Below, in pieces: positions 10,931-23,500 of a stretch of 64,000 bases of DNA. The DNA comes from Polytrichum commune (taxonomy: Eukaryota; Streptophyta; Polytrichopsida; Polytrichales; Polytrichaceae). Positions within the stretch are counted from its first letter, which is position 1, and each line of letters opens with the position of its first letter. The translations under genes were made by a program, and so were the position numbers. The DNA is taken from assembly GCA_950295325.1 (NCBI GenBank), contig OX485804.1, positions 66,132,033 to 66,196,032 of the forward strand, in the 5' to 3' direction. Under the pieces are notes generated by a model. That model was not told where the DNA came from. It was given only the letters and a program-made list of their open reading frames with translations, and searched no databases.

Positions 10931-13069
10931 TTAACCAAGGAAGTCATAAGGCTGATCAAAACCAACTTCAAAACACTCATAACCTCTATAGATGCGGCCT
11001 CTCAGTTCATGGAACAGCTTCAAGTTGTCAACCAATTTGTGAAAGATGTCACAACCTCCACACTGCATCATGATCCATACCCCAAATCTTGAGTAACACA
11101 CCAGGAACCATAAGAGTATTACAGGTTTTATATACCAATAACTTCAACTCCGCTATATTTAAGTGCAATCCATATTCCAGCACACAAAAACAACATAATG
11201 CATATTTTAAATCAAATATGCAGCAACAACATCAGTTTCTCCAAAAAAGGCTTTCAAGACTCCTAATTCTGAAATAATGTTTCGAGAACACTTTCCTACA
11301 AAATGTCCACAGTTTCAATGCACATCTCATATCATTATCAACACAGGCCCCCAATTGCCCCAATTTTTAGTTCATGAACTCTTGCCGCCCTATCAAATAA
11401 CGAATAATTCACACGCACTTTCTCAAGGCAAAACGATCCCCATTGTACAAAACACTTGGTGAGAAAAATTTAACCATTCATAGATTCTGACCTGCACAAA
11501 AACGGTGCCATCTGTGTAAGCATGTGGATTGATAGCGCGAGTAGTCCGATGGCCACAAACGTTACAAGTGAAGGCCACCCGCATTCGACGCCTTGGTGAT
11601 TTGCTGAAAATTGGACCTGGCATTTCACTGCCAGCCATCTCCATGGAATATGATGGACCTTCTAAGCCAGACCCCGTTGTCCACCCAGTGGATGATCCAG
11701 CGGCTTGCAAAACTATGCCAAGTGCTACATCCTGAGATCCAAATTTCAAGTTAAAAGCTCTCTTGATCGTAACTCCTCACAAGACAGACACAAACACAAG
11801 ATTAAAAAAATGTGTAATAGAAGATTGAGGAACCCTGCACTGGACATACAAACTATCCAAACTGGCCTACGATGAATTAATTCCAACACCATGGGCATGT
11901 ACACAACTTCGACAGGCACTTCATGGAATACACTGGTATATTCAACAAAGAGAAGAGGTATCCATTCTTTGTTCATAAAATTTGACTTGCCAGAATCCGC
12001 TACCAATTTTTCCCTACCTTGTAAACGAATAAAAGCACTTTCAAAGTGTATGTGATTCTTTATCAAGTGTGACATCTGAGACAACATTCATATCCTCTTC
12101 AGCTATCGACTACTCAAATTTCCAGACTAACGCAAATTCCCTTTTCATCGGAACGCTCTATTTGTCTTGAACTCACCTTGGACAGAGTTTGAAGGGATGT
12201 CGACGATGATGACAGAACCAGGCCCCCTGCCTGTGGGTCACCACGCTGTTCTTCCCAAGACTGAGGAGACATCTCAACAGTGAACTCCTCGCCCTCCCAC
12301 TCTGCCAGGTTAAGAAACTCAGGGATTAGGATACTTGGCTAGGTCCATCCAATTCCATTTTGTCGACCTTATTGTCACATCTCCCGTGAGCCAATTTTCA
12401 AACACATCTATAATTTTCCTAAATGCCACCGTTCAATAATCCACAATAGAATCTCCTACCACATGCTTGACAAAATGATAGCATCTCTGTGCTGCTGCAT
12501 ACGTGTTAGGATCACCGCTAGGGTTAGGCTTCACAATCGATCTATATCCAGAGCTCAAAAATCACTTTTCGACTTTCCAACCGAAGCACCCTTGGGACTA
12601 CGCCAATACACTAAGAAATAATCAAAGTAATAATTATTTCGAGCGATAAAGAGTTCCCAAACGTAAAAATGAAAATATCTCTAGGGAATTGGCCGTAGAA
12701 GCGATTCTCTTAACTTCCGCATATGCGCTGCATATCATCTAAATTTAGCAATAGAATAGAATAGAAAACGAATTCAACGTGGTCAGTCTGTATTGACGAC
12801 ATTATGGAATCCGAGTAATCGAGAGAAATCAACAAACCAGAGGTTGAAGGCCCCGAGTCAAATGCATCAAAAGATCGAGACGCAGCACCAACAACGACCG
12901 GAGAAACCCTCGTCTCCTTCGACCGGAGCAATCCTGCCCTCTCCTTACATTTCAAAGCCGAAAATATAGCGGGAACCTTGGAACCGGATGATACATGCGA
13001 GCGAATCTGCGAAGCACTGAAATTCGAGGTCGGACACAATCCGACTTGCAGCGCCACCGTGGTCGCCAT
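10931..13069 (-). CDS. DNL-type zinc-finger protein (Zim17/HEP family), probably organellar (4 exons)
   Basis: Four exons join in frame: 12838-13069, 12177-12301, 11492-11731 and 10931-11062, giving 242 residues. The start is the ATG at 13069; the frame opens further upstream only through a TTG. The N-terminus (MATTVALQVGLCPTSNFSAS...) is rich in Ser, Ala and basic residues and lacks acids, like a plastid transit peptide, although a mitochondrial target is not excluded. The DNL domain fills the end: FTCNVCGHRTTRAINPHAY with C175 and C178, then CGGCDIFHKLVDNLKLF with C200 and C203, the four zinc ligands. An intron separates the two Cys pairs. The family (Zim17/Tim15/HEP, DNLZ) keeps organellar Hsp70 soluble and active. 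Donors are TCTG|GTTTGT (weakest), AAG|GTGAGT and CAG|GTCAGA. Family call firm; compartment inferred. Confidence 0.9.
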
Positions 13070-13310
13070 ATACCCGGGTGCACCAAAACCTTGCAATCTC
13101 CTCCCACACAGCACCGAATTCGGTGAAATTTTCCTCGCAGCGATCCTTGATCTCAAAACCCGGGCCTGCAACTAGAGAGATTTCGAGAGGATGTGAGGAT
13201 GCGCCAGGAGCACCGTCAATTGGATCAGGGGAATGGCGGTGGGAGCTTGGAAGACAAGGCACCTGACGAATCGACAGGGGGACGGAATGGTGTCGTCGTC
13301 CTCATCCCTG

Positions 13311-13380
13311 TTGGCTTTTGGTGGGAAGCCCCAGGCCACTCACAAGCGTCCATTTTTCCACGTCACTCCATTCTTCGAGA
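13311..13380 (+). repeat. promoter-proximal block of the DNL gene, with a degraded copy at 14558-14628
   Basis: The block GGTGGGAAGC...CCACTCACAAGCGTCC...CCACGTCACTCCATTCTT recurs at about 14558-14628 with mostly C-to-T and G-to-A changes. The second copy adjoins the foldback at 14636. The remaining sequence from 13070 to 13310 is probably the leader and promoter of the minus-strand DNL gene, with no other gene seen. Confidence 0.6.
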
Positions 13381-13554
13381 GCGTAGGCCATGGGAGCGCG
13401 CTCAGAATCCAGCTCAGCAATATCAGTTGCACCAAGTGCCAGGTCGGACGGGGGGTGGGAAAATCTGGATCCCCTTTTGGAAGCTTGTACAACTAATTAG
13501 TAGGCAAACGGGCAAAGCTTCATGATGCATGAGTGAACATGGGGAAGGGTGAAA

Positions 13555-13950
13555 CATAGCGACACATTGTGTGTGTATAAGGTAGATGAGTCTTAAATGG
13601 TTACTTTAATAAATTTCTAGCCCATTTATTTTAAGAATATGAAACATGTGAATACACAACATAAGATGGTTGGCAAATCTAAAATGAGGTCTTCGCCACT
13701 TTCCTCATCATTTTTGGAGCTCGCATGATTGTCTTATTCATAATCAAAGTAAAACCTTCCAACGCTCGTTAAATGTTTCTATAAGTCCTCCCCACAATTA
13801 TGTTGACTATTGAGCTTAGAATCGGCATCATATTTTGAGCATGTAATCCATTCTCTTTTAAACATGTGTCCTTTTGGTATTGGAGCCACACCAAACCACA
13901 TACCACCTCAATAGAGGACTTGTCATAATCGGAATAGTGAGCGCGTAAGG
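13555..13950 (+). repeat. dispersed repeat family E copy
   Basis: It has the full module order of family E: 'aagatggttggcaaatctaa', 'ttttggagctcgcatgattg', 'aattatgttgactattgagc', 'gagcatgtaatccattctc' and 'ccacaccaaaccacatacca'. No coding capacity is recognised. Confidence 0.65.
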
Positions 13951-14112
13951 AAATCAAAACCTATCTTACGTAGTCTTGGGTTTTCTATGCCCTAAATTTG
14001 ATCGATCCTTATACCCTGGCTTAGTATTGCTTAATAAAAGTTATAATCATGTGTTTGTTATCCAATTTTAATAAGCATTCACATGGCACCCACGTTAATT
14101 CCTAATGCATTC

Positions 14113-14406
14113 CTAGTGTCACTACCTTACATATTGTATTTAGTGTCATATGGTATTTATGAATAAGTCTACAAGTATTGTCATCCCAATTTACTTCTAG
14201 TTCATCCAAATATGTATATGGTATATTATGCATCCTAGCATTTATGTAATGAAGTATTATCATGGATAATTGAAATTTGGATGAAAAATCACTTAGTAAG
14301 TGACAATAATTGCAACATTCCATATTTATTATGTCCGAAAAGGTTTACAATTGGCAATGAGCAAGACAAATAGAATAGTTGACGCTAAATACAAAATTTA
14401 GTGCAG
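14113..14406. mobile_element. palindromic-end MITE family C, diverged copy
   Basis: Left-end motif TATTTAGTGTCATATGGTAT and right-end 'gacgctaaatacaaaattta' flank an interior with 'atcacttagtaagtgacaat' and 'gagcaagacaaatagaat', as in the copies at 4846 and 43093. It is shorter and more diverged, and 47990-48220 is an inverted relative. Confidence 0.65.
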
Positions 14407-14635
14407 CGTGTGCTAAATGCCATAACCAAGGTTGTGGATTATTCATTAATTTTGGGCCATCTCCATGCACATACACAATTTCTCCCCAATATCTGATCCA
14501 AACCCAATCCAAATGTTGGTGGATCTCCAAAATCTTGAGCTTACAAAGGGAACATTGCCTTTGGTGGGTAGTCCTAAACCACTCACAAGTGTCAACTATT
14601 CCACGTCACTTCATTTTTTGGAAGTGAGGTCAATC

Positions 14636-15004
14636 AAGGCCCCAGGCTAAGATCACATCTTCATTCGGTTGGCCCTGCTCCTCCCACACCTCCTTCACTG
14701 CCCGGTCTTCTTGCCCGCACTTGCGTGGGAACTCTTCCTCATTGGGACCCAATGTGACAATACCTGGTCAAAATTATAAATATTCAAGTTGACATCACTT
14801 TCATTATTCCCAAATTAATTGATGGAGTTCTTTCACATGCCAAAGGAGCTTAATGGCTTAAGTGACTAGGTATTGTCACATTGGTTCCCAACAGGGAAGA
14901 GTTCCCACGCACGTGTGGGCAGGAAGACTAGGCAATGAAGGAGGCATGGGAGGTGCGGGGCCCAACTAGATGAAGATGTGATCTAGCGTCGGGCTCAATC
15001 AAGT
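14636..15004. repeat. long foldback (inverted repeat) of about 130-bp arms
   Basis: The left arm (about 14636-14768) and right arm (about 14863-15004) are reverse complements with scattered mismatches. Paired landmarks are GATCACATCTTCAT with ATGAAGATGTGATC, and TGGGAACTCTTCC with GGAAGAGTTCCCA. The loop is about 95 bp and AT-rich. Transcribed RNA would form a long hairpin. It could be a foldback transposon or an inverted-duplication locus producing small RNA. Confidence 0.8.
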
Positions 15005-17514
15005 TGCGAATGGTAAATTTAGCTTACGGAAACCTTCTCACAATCTCCATCTAATACCTAACACACATCATCCTTAAAAAAAACTAAAAAGAATCAAACT
15101 TCGATCTCTCTCAACTAAACAACCCAAGACAATATGAACTTAAAATTAAAATATGGTCCACCTATTGAAAAATAGGCAGTAAGCTAACCATGTCCCATGC
15201 CCACGCGGACATAAATTGGAGATAATGAATGGACATGGCATGTCAATATCAAGAACACGTTATTGTTCTTTCTTTCTTTCTTTCTTGAGTGGTAATTTAG
15301 TGTGGATTGGAATTCAATTACAAGTCCATGTCATCCAAGGATTGGTTGATCAACTTTCAAGGAGTTTCATGCGTTTGGCCTCTGCCTGAATTTCTCCTCC
15401 AATTAAACTAGTGGACATGCACAAAAAAAAGAATCATGATCCACAAAGTATACCTAACTTAATATGAAGACTGTCATTCATTTCAATTGAATATTTATCT
15501 TTCATATTTCAAATATACAGTAGAATGAATAGGATTAACTAATTCATCGTTTCTTACTTACGAATGGTCTTTTAAAGCCACACTGATTATAAGATTTGTA
15601 GCTCAATATACGAAAGTGCACAAAATGGGCAATACATAACATGGATCATAAGTACACTTAGTGCATTGGCTCTCCCTTCAATTTTTGCATTTGTAGGTCA
15701 ATATGGAAATAACTTAGAGATTGTTTTGCATTAAGCTAAACATATAGAATTTGTTTTAGCTAAAGGGTTCTTCACTAAGAGGTAGGGTATATAAAACGAT
15801 GACCTCAAACAATCATAAATATAATTCTATTGTAAGTTTCTAATCCCTAGCATTGATATTAGGACACTTGGGACTACGTACACCTAGTGGTATCTTATCA
15901 TGATGGTGTTCTAACATCACATACCATTAACTTAGGGTGCGCGTCGATTGTCATCGCAGTGATATGAATATGACTTCAAATCAAACATGGACTTATCATG
16001 CAAGATTTTGAGGGTGTTGGTTTTGGGTGTTGCCTTGGTTTAAGGTGCTCCTACCTTATTAATGGTTTTTTGGCATCACATCTACGTAATATTACTAAGT
16101 AGCTGCATGATGGTCATGCACATCTACTTGTTGAAAAGGTCATAGTGTACAATTTAAATGCTCCTCATAAACATGGAATATGGGAATTAAAGGATGTTTA
16201 TGTTTATGTGATACTTGGTCCAACGGAATGCAACCGAGGAGCTATTCACTTTTATGTACGATAGATGTATCTAAATCAATTATGTATCTTATCCATACAC
16301 CTATATTTGCAAAGTGTGTGATTAAGAGAATGGTCTACATACTCAAAATGTGCTAACTACTCTAAGTTCAATAATCAACTTAATTGGGGGGGGGGGTACT
16401 TGGTTGTTTTTGGATTCCAATGCTTTTGAATTTGAGAAATCACAACAACAATAAGGAGAAAAAATTAATTGAAAAAATTAAAAAATCTATATATTGTTTC
16501 TAAAATCTCATATCACATTCATGGTTTGATGAAAAACTCTAACTCTCAAATCCAAGTTGACAACCCTGGCAAACAACATAAACTAACCATTTGAGGCACG
16601 TTCATCTTATGACCACTTTGTGTGAGGGGGAGGTGTTAAGATAGACAACAATAAGGTGAGGACTAATAGGAGCTTGCCACTAAGCCTATATGCTCCTTCA
16701 TTCCTAGACATGAGAGCCCGATTTGTGTTGTAGGCACACAACATGTCACCTCACAGTCCTCATTCCGAACGTCCATGTCCATGGTGATATCCCAAACTCC
16801 TCTGAAAATATGAGATATCGCTCGAAGCCTTCTCTACGAATGCTGGCTCTTAATCGGCCCTCTCTCTACGAATCACCATACAGTCGTATAGTGTGATGTG
16901 TAAGGTAAACGTTGCTATGGACATCGGAGAACGAATTTAGCAGTCGAAGACAGTCTTACAGTGATATGAGGACCAGAGCTTTGGAGTGCTCCCTCGGAAA
17001 TCTTCAGTAAATTGATCCCTCGTGACGCGTATCAGCCGGAGAAGAGCAGATTGTAGATGAGCAACATCCACTAACTCAAATTTGGTAAGGTGTTCCGGCG
17101 AAACCTGCCTCTCATTTGCGTGCAATGAGATGGTCGAAATTTTCAATTTCCGCGTTTGCACTTTAGATTCTTAGTTCTTGCATCGCCTGGAGTAGTTGAT
17201 AGACTGCAATAGGAGTGTTGTCGTGAGCATGGGACGGGTTCCTGACATTGATCCATAGCTCTTATGGCGTTTGAGAAAGTTACATAATATTTCCGCGTGG
17301 ATCCTGCCTCCAGCAAAAATAAAATTCGTTAGATTTCTCCTTTCCGTTCTTAGACGTAGTGTATCGTGTTCATTGTTCCGATCTGCTATTTAATCCTCCT
17401 GGCTACAACTTCCACACATTCAGAAAATGCAGTGATATGTCTTTTCAGCGGTCACATAGTAGACATTTTCTATAAATGCATCTATATCTTACATCTTGTC
17501 AGTGCAGGTTGGTC
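15005..17514. other. intergenic stretch upstream of the HFM1 gene
   Basis: AT-rich sequence with a (TTTC)n run near 15270-15285 and a G11 tract at 16386-16396 beside family E-like wording ('caataatcaacttaatt'). The last 600 bp should include the HFM1 promoter and leader. A possible leader acceptor (GTCAGTGCAG) sits just 5' of the start codon. No gene is supported. Confidence 0.5.
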
Positions 17515-20500
17515 ATGGATCCAGATCTCGATCCTGACTTTTTGAAGCCAGTATCCTTACTGCCAGGAGCTTTCCAGAATGTGTTCGCTTTCAGGTTTTT
17601 CCCTGTCCCTTTGCATTTGAAAACTCACCTCAAGAAGTAGGAAATGTTACTTACCTCCACATGTGTGCCTCTCGAAAGTTTATAATTGACCTGTACACAC
17701 CTTCAGTGTTGTATAATTATCGCCTTATTGTCGAGCGCGAGAATTGGCGAGAGAAAGCACTGTAGACTACATTCAGCCCGACAAGGTTCACTAACACTTG
17801 ACTATTTTATCAGATACTTCAATTCTGTTCAGAGTGAGAGCTTCGCTGAGGTCTTCCTGTCGGATGACAATATGGTGATATCTGCTCCTACTGGAAGCGG
17901 AAAGACTGTGCTCTTCGAACTATGCATCCTGAGACTACTACAAAATTTCCTGACACCTGAAGGTCAATTCGATCATATTGCCGGTTCGCGAAAAGCTGTA
18001 AGGCACTTTTCACATACATGTGCCTTATTACTAATCGATATGAAATAAGAAAATCACTGAAGATCCTGCTGTCAAGGTATATTCACTGAAATGAAAGAAA
18101 CTGTACGAGGCCTACATTTCTTTTGTTGTCCAATCGCTACATGCGGCCACGACGTATCTCCTACTTGCGAGAGGCCAACACGAAACTAATAATATATAGG
18201 GGACTGTACTATAAATCAAAATACTTCAAATATATGATGTTGTTGTCCACGTCCTCTCCCGCTACACAGAAGATAACGTAATTATGCGACTGGGACTGAG
18301 GGGTTCGTATAGTTGTTTTTTTAACGAAGCCTCAGATGCGGGCTTCCAATTAAATTACGTGCATTTCGTTTTCCTGACTCTTGAATCCACAGGTGTACAT
18401 TGCGCCGATGAAGGCTCTTGTACAGGAAAAGCTCCGAGACTGGACACAGCGGTTCAGCTATTTAGGTGTGAAGTGTCAGGAGTTGACAAGCGATTCCGGT
18501 CCATCAAATGTTCAAGATATGTTATGTACTGATATAATCTTGACCACTCCAGAGGTGAGAATTTCCTTCTCCTTCTTCTCACCGAGACGAGACTGACCCC
18601 AGAGTGACTTGTATTTGATGTCGAATATCTTCGAATCATTTGCGTAATGTTTAGATTGCGAGAGTTGCTGATTCTGTCAGTTACAATGCTCTTCAGAAAT
18701 TTGATATCCTTACTCGACGACAACGTGACCGTGGAGGAATGTCTTTCTTCGGCGACATTTCTCTTGTATTGATAGATGAAGTCCATCTCCTTAGTGAAAC
18801 CAGAGGTGCAACCCTTGAAGCAATAGTGAGCAGACTGAAGATGCTGGCTCGCTATCCGGAAATGAAGGGATGCCCTCTTGCAACAATTCGCTTCGTTGCT
18901 GTCTCGGCAACTGTTCCAAATATTGAAGACCTTGGTAAATCGCCATCGCAATGCTTTTAAAGACAGATGTGTTAGAATCTATAAACCTATAATGCCGATA
19001 GAGCTGAACCGCTGCTTGCAACTAGGGGCAAACTACCGAAACAGAAGATAGGTGAACAAGGTATATTACCAGTAAGGTGATCATGTGTAAACTGTAAGGT
19101 ATGCTGCTTCCAAGGAAGTAGAGTTTTCGTTACAAATATGATCATGTGCCACATACTGAACTAGTCTGAAGATTCTTGTCTTCTTCATAGGAGTAAAAAC
19201 TGGCATATGTTTTGTGAGGGTCGACCCTTATCACACAATAAGAGTTATTGGTTTAGCCCATTCTGCATCTAAACTGGACTAATCTGATTTTTTTTCTGTC
19301 TTCGCAGCGGAGTGGCTCTGTGTCTCCAAGAAAGGGATTAAAAGGTTGCAAAACAGAAAATATTTTCGTAACACACGTAGCATCCTACAAGTCCTGCTTT
19401 CTAAGTTCTGGAGATATTGGAAACTTGATCCTTGCAATTGATCCGGTTGAACTATGTATCCACTCAATGGACTGTTGAAGAATATAGATGAATTGTACTC
19501 ACATACTTCATTTGGTTCTTGTCTTAGTTTTGGAGAAGAATATCGGCCGGTCAAGCTTACAACAAGAGTGTTCGGTGCTTCACCCACTCCGTGACATCGC
19601 CCTTATATAATATGATTTTATAATTTTTAGCGTCACAGTCGAGCTTTAGTAGCTGTAGTTTTCTACAGTAATAATGCAGGGGCAATGCAATCTTATTTAC
19701 ATGGTGATGGTCTTTTGTGTATCTGTATATGCCCTACTTCTTGAGTTCTTCGGCATCTTAGATGAACAACTCGATGTGCATGTTGCAAATGGTTCATTGA
19801 TTGTAGATCTAAAATTTGCAGGGTATCCGCCAGCTAAGAACGACTTTTTGTTCGAAAAGGTATTGATTCTTACATCAGATTGACATGATCAATATATAAA
19901 TTTCGCAGCGTAACATGCTCTGGTCACTTTGTGTTTCTATAGGACTTGTAGGACAATTGTACCAATTTGCGATGGTTTCAGCTATTTTGAGAGTTCTAAC
20001 CTCATGTATTCTTTTTTGTATTCTTTCAGAGACTCCAGCATTATCTATTCGGTATGACCAGCCGTTTCCTTGCAAATCCACTTCACTTCTCAAGAATTCA
20101 ATTCATGTAACGACGCAAGTATGTCTTATTTTGTGGTTGAGCTTAGTAGTGACCAGAATACCGATGTCAGCACACTAGTTTCTAATTATGCCCTTTCACC
20201 AATACAGATGTGTTGATGCAACATTCACGAGGAAAGCCATCGCTTGTTTTTTGCTCCACCAGAAAAGGGGCTCAGGAAACGGCTCTAATGCTATCTGAAA
20301 CCTTGTCCAAACTTGGAAATCAAAAAGCTTTCATAAGAAGCTCGGAGCAATATGATCGACTGCAGTTGGCTGCCCAGAAAACAGATGACGCACATTTGCA
20401 GCAATGCATCCGAAATGGAGGTTTGATTGGATTTCTGAGATATCCCTTTGAACAATTTACCCTAATAAGAGAGTTCAAAAATCTAAGTGATATGAATCTT

Positions 20501-23500
20501 TATGTTCATATCGTAAGTTACAATCACTGAATGCTGTAACGGTAGGACGCTACTCCTTGACCAGCTTATCATGTGATTTGGTGTTGATTCGACTTCTACA
20601 CCATTCTTCCACGCAAATATCGAGTGAATGTTCGACAGAGATTGCTATGTCTTTCAAACTTCTACTTGCATACTAGGTGCTGACGAATTCTATTGCTTCC
20701 TCTTCCTTGCAGTTGGATTTCACAATGGCGGAGTCTCAATGCTTGACAGAGCTCTCGTGGAAGGGCTCTTTCTCGCAGGTGATCTTCTAGTACTCTGCAC
20801 CACCAGCACACTTGGACACGGTGTCAACCTGCCGGCACACGCTGTGATCATTAAATCCACTCAATACTAGTGAGGATCGCTACTTTTTAATCCCCTTGCT
20901 AATATCTCCAATTTAACTAAAATGCAAATGAAGTTTGAAATCAACACCCTAATTACATAGCCCAGAGAATACTAGATTGATTTAATTTGGTGGCTTAAGC
21001 TCTGTTATTAATCTTTTCGCTCGAATTTCAAGCAATCTATTGACTCCACGATGATATTGAAATTACTTTGTCGTTCTTATGTGATAGTGACAAGGTCCAA
21101 GGCTGTTATGTCGAGTATGATCGGTCATCAATATTACAGGTGATTATGGTCACCAGCAGCATGGGTTGCCTCGTTTTCATCACTCTTACTCATGTTCTCA
21201 GTTTTTAATCATATGTAGTCGTTAATGTTTTCGGCGACGCAAAATTTATTACTCAACTCAAATTCCACTTGCAGTATCCGCTCGGTATGAAGTGATGCTA
21301 GAAAATTTGCAATTCCTTCTACATCCTGTAAACTTGCTCACGATCTTGGTTGAACTGATTCTATACTCAAAGAGAGTTGGCTTAGAGTATTTCCGGTCGC
21401 AAAAATTAATATATACTCCTCAAGTATTTGACTTCAAAATCACATCAGATGAGTGGACGAGCAGGCAGACCCCAGTTTGATGACAGTGGCGTGGTCGTTA
21501 TAATGACGAGAAGAGATACTGTAAGCGCGCAGATTCGGTTTCATTCATCATGCTTCAGATTCACGTACTGAGTTACTTGGATAAAAAATGATGTGACACT
21601 GTCATTTAATGAATACCATAGCTCTTCCTCTCCACTTCCACTTGAATTTGTGAACAGACCTCAGATCGTCTGAATGCTTTGCATGCTCTGTACACGGCAT
21701 CCTTTGCCCACATTTAGGAGTTCCGAGTTAAAAAGATATCTTCCATGTCAAGGAAGTAACTGATACTGGTGTACAGGTACATCTTTACGAGAATTTGCTA
21801 TCTGGCTTGGAACCTGTTGAATCTCAGTGAGTTACGCGTACATGACTTTCTTTCAATGAACTGCTACTGGTCCCCTGTCTTTCCTTTGTACCTGTGGATT
21901 TTAAAGCTTTTGTCCATCAGCGAGTGATGACCCTTTGTCTACGCAGGCTGCTTGACTCCATAGTGGAGCATTTGAATGCAGAGATAGTGCTCTTGACCGT
22001 ATCTGATTGTGGCCAGGCAATAGACTGGCTCAAGTGCTCGTATTTGTATGTTCGCATTAAAAAGGTACGATCCTCCGCAAGGCTTGTCAACTAATATCTG
22101 CTGCCAGAGTGAAAAATCATAACGTGTCTAGATAAATCCTGCAAGACCTGTGAAGGACAATATGATGAAGTATATTCTCATTGTACAGAACCCACAGCAC
22201 TACAAAATCAAGACAGGAGTTTCAAGAGAGCAGCTCGAAAACAAGTTGAAGGGTAGGTATGGATTCTGCACCAATTTCCCCACATTTTCTGTGGGAGTCT
22301 TGACCAAGCGCTACCTAAACTTTCGACTTGGTGCCATGCAGAGATTTGTGTTCGGAATGTGAACGAACTCGCAAAGTATGGTATGGTGGAGACAGATGAA
22401 TTTGGTTTCGTCCTGAACCCACTTGGTAAGACTGCTTACAAGGAAGAATTGAACCCTCGGAATTTGTTCTTTTTGTCAATTTTCTTGTAGATAGGTTGAG
22501 AACTGAATCATGAGTGAAGCTTTTGTAGATAGGTAGACAACAATCTCTTAATCGTGTCCATTTTTCCGTGCAGAACCTGGACGTATTATGGAAAAGTATT
22601 ACTTGCAGTTTGAGACTATGAAAGCCATTACGGAAGCTCCTGATAGGAGCACACTGGAGGACCTCCTCGGAGTGTTGGGAAATGCCAAGGAGCTATCATG
22701 TACCAATATGCTCACTAGGATAATTACTTGATTACTATCATTTGAATACTCCCCTCCATTCTCAGATATATCTCTTGTTATGTAACCATGAGTCATGGAC
22801 GTGGGCAGGGATTAAGCTTCGGCGGGATGAGAAAAAGAGACTCAATGAAGTGAATGGAGATATGAGTGGAAGAGTCAGGTTTCATGTGAATAGCTCTAAC
22901 GGAAAGTTGAAAAAACGCATTCAAACAGACGCTGAGAAGATCTTCATTTTGATCAATGATGTCCTATCTGGGGAGCCTTCCATCACCGATAGTTTCAGCA
23001 TGAACCAGGTACATGCTTTCCAGCATAATCCCCCTTGAACTTTCTTGAACTACGCATTGATAGTGCCAACTCTCCAGATACTTTTGGAGATTTCTGGTCT
23101 ATCCTGCTGAAGCTATGCACACTGGACATGCGTATATAGGAAAGTTACTTGGTTGTATGAATATATATACCTAGCTTTGCCACTTTATATTCAGAAACTT
23201 CAACAATTATCTTGTGCAATGGCCAGACAGTGACAACAGACAGCTCAATCTGATATATGTTCACAGGATGTCAGTAGTATCTGCACAAATGGAACTCGGA
23301 TCTGTCGCTGCATGAGTGACTATTTCATTTTCATGAAGAGATACACAGAGATACGAAGTGCTCTTATTTTGTCTAAATGCTTGAAGCAAAGACTATGGGA
23401 GACAACACCATATCAACTTAAGCAACTTGTTGGTGTTGGAACGGTCACAGCAAAGGTGATCGCCTAGACTTGGGTTTTCTCTTTTATTGAGGATGAAAGC

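Noticed and set aside
16937-17161. A minus-strand frame of 74 residues upstream of HFM1 with a plausible helical sequence and a possible donor near 16960
   Set aside because: It begins at GTG with no ATG in frame, I recognise no family, and no downstream exon fits. It could be promoter sequence of HFM1. A transcript on the minus strand would revive it.
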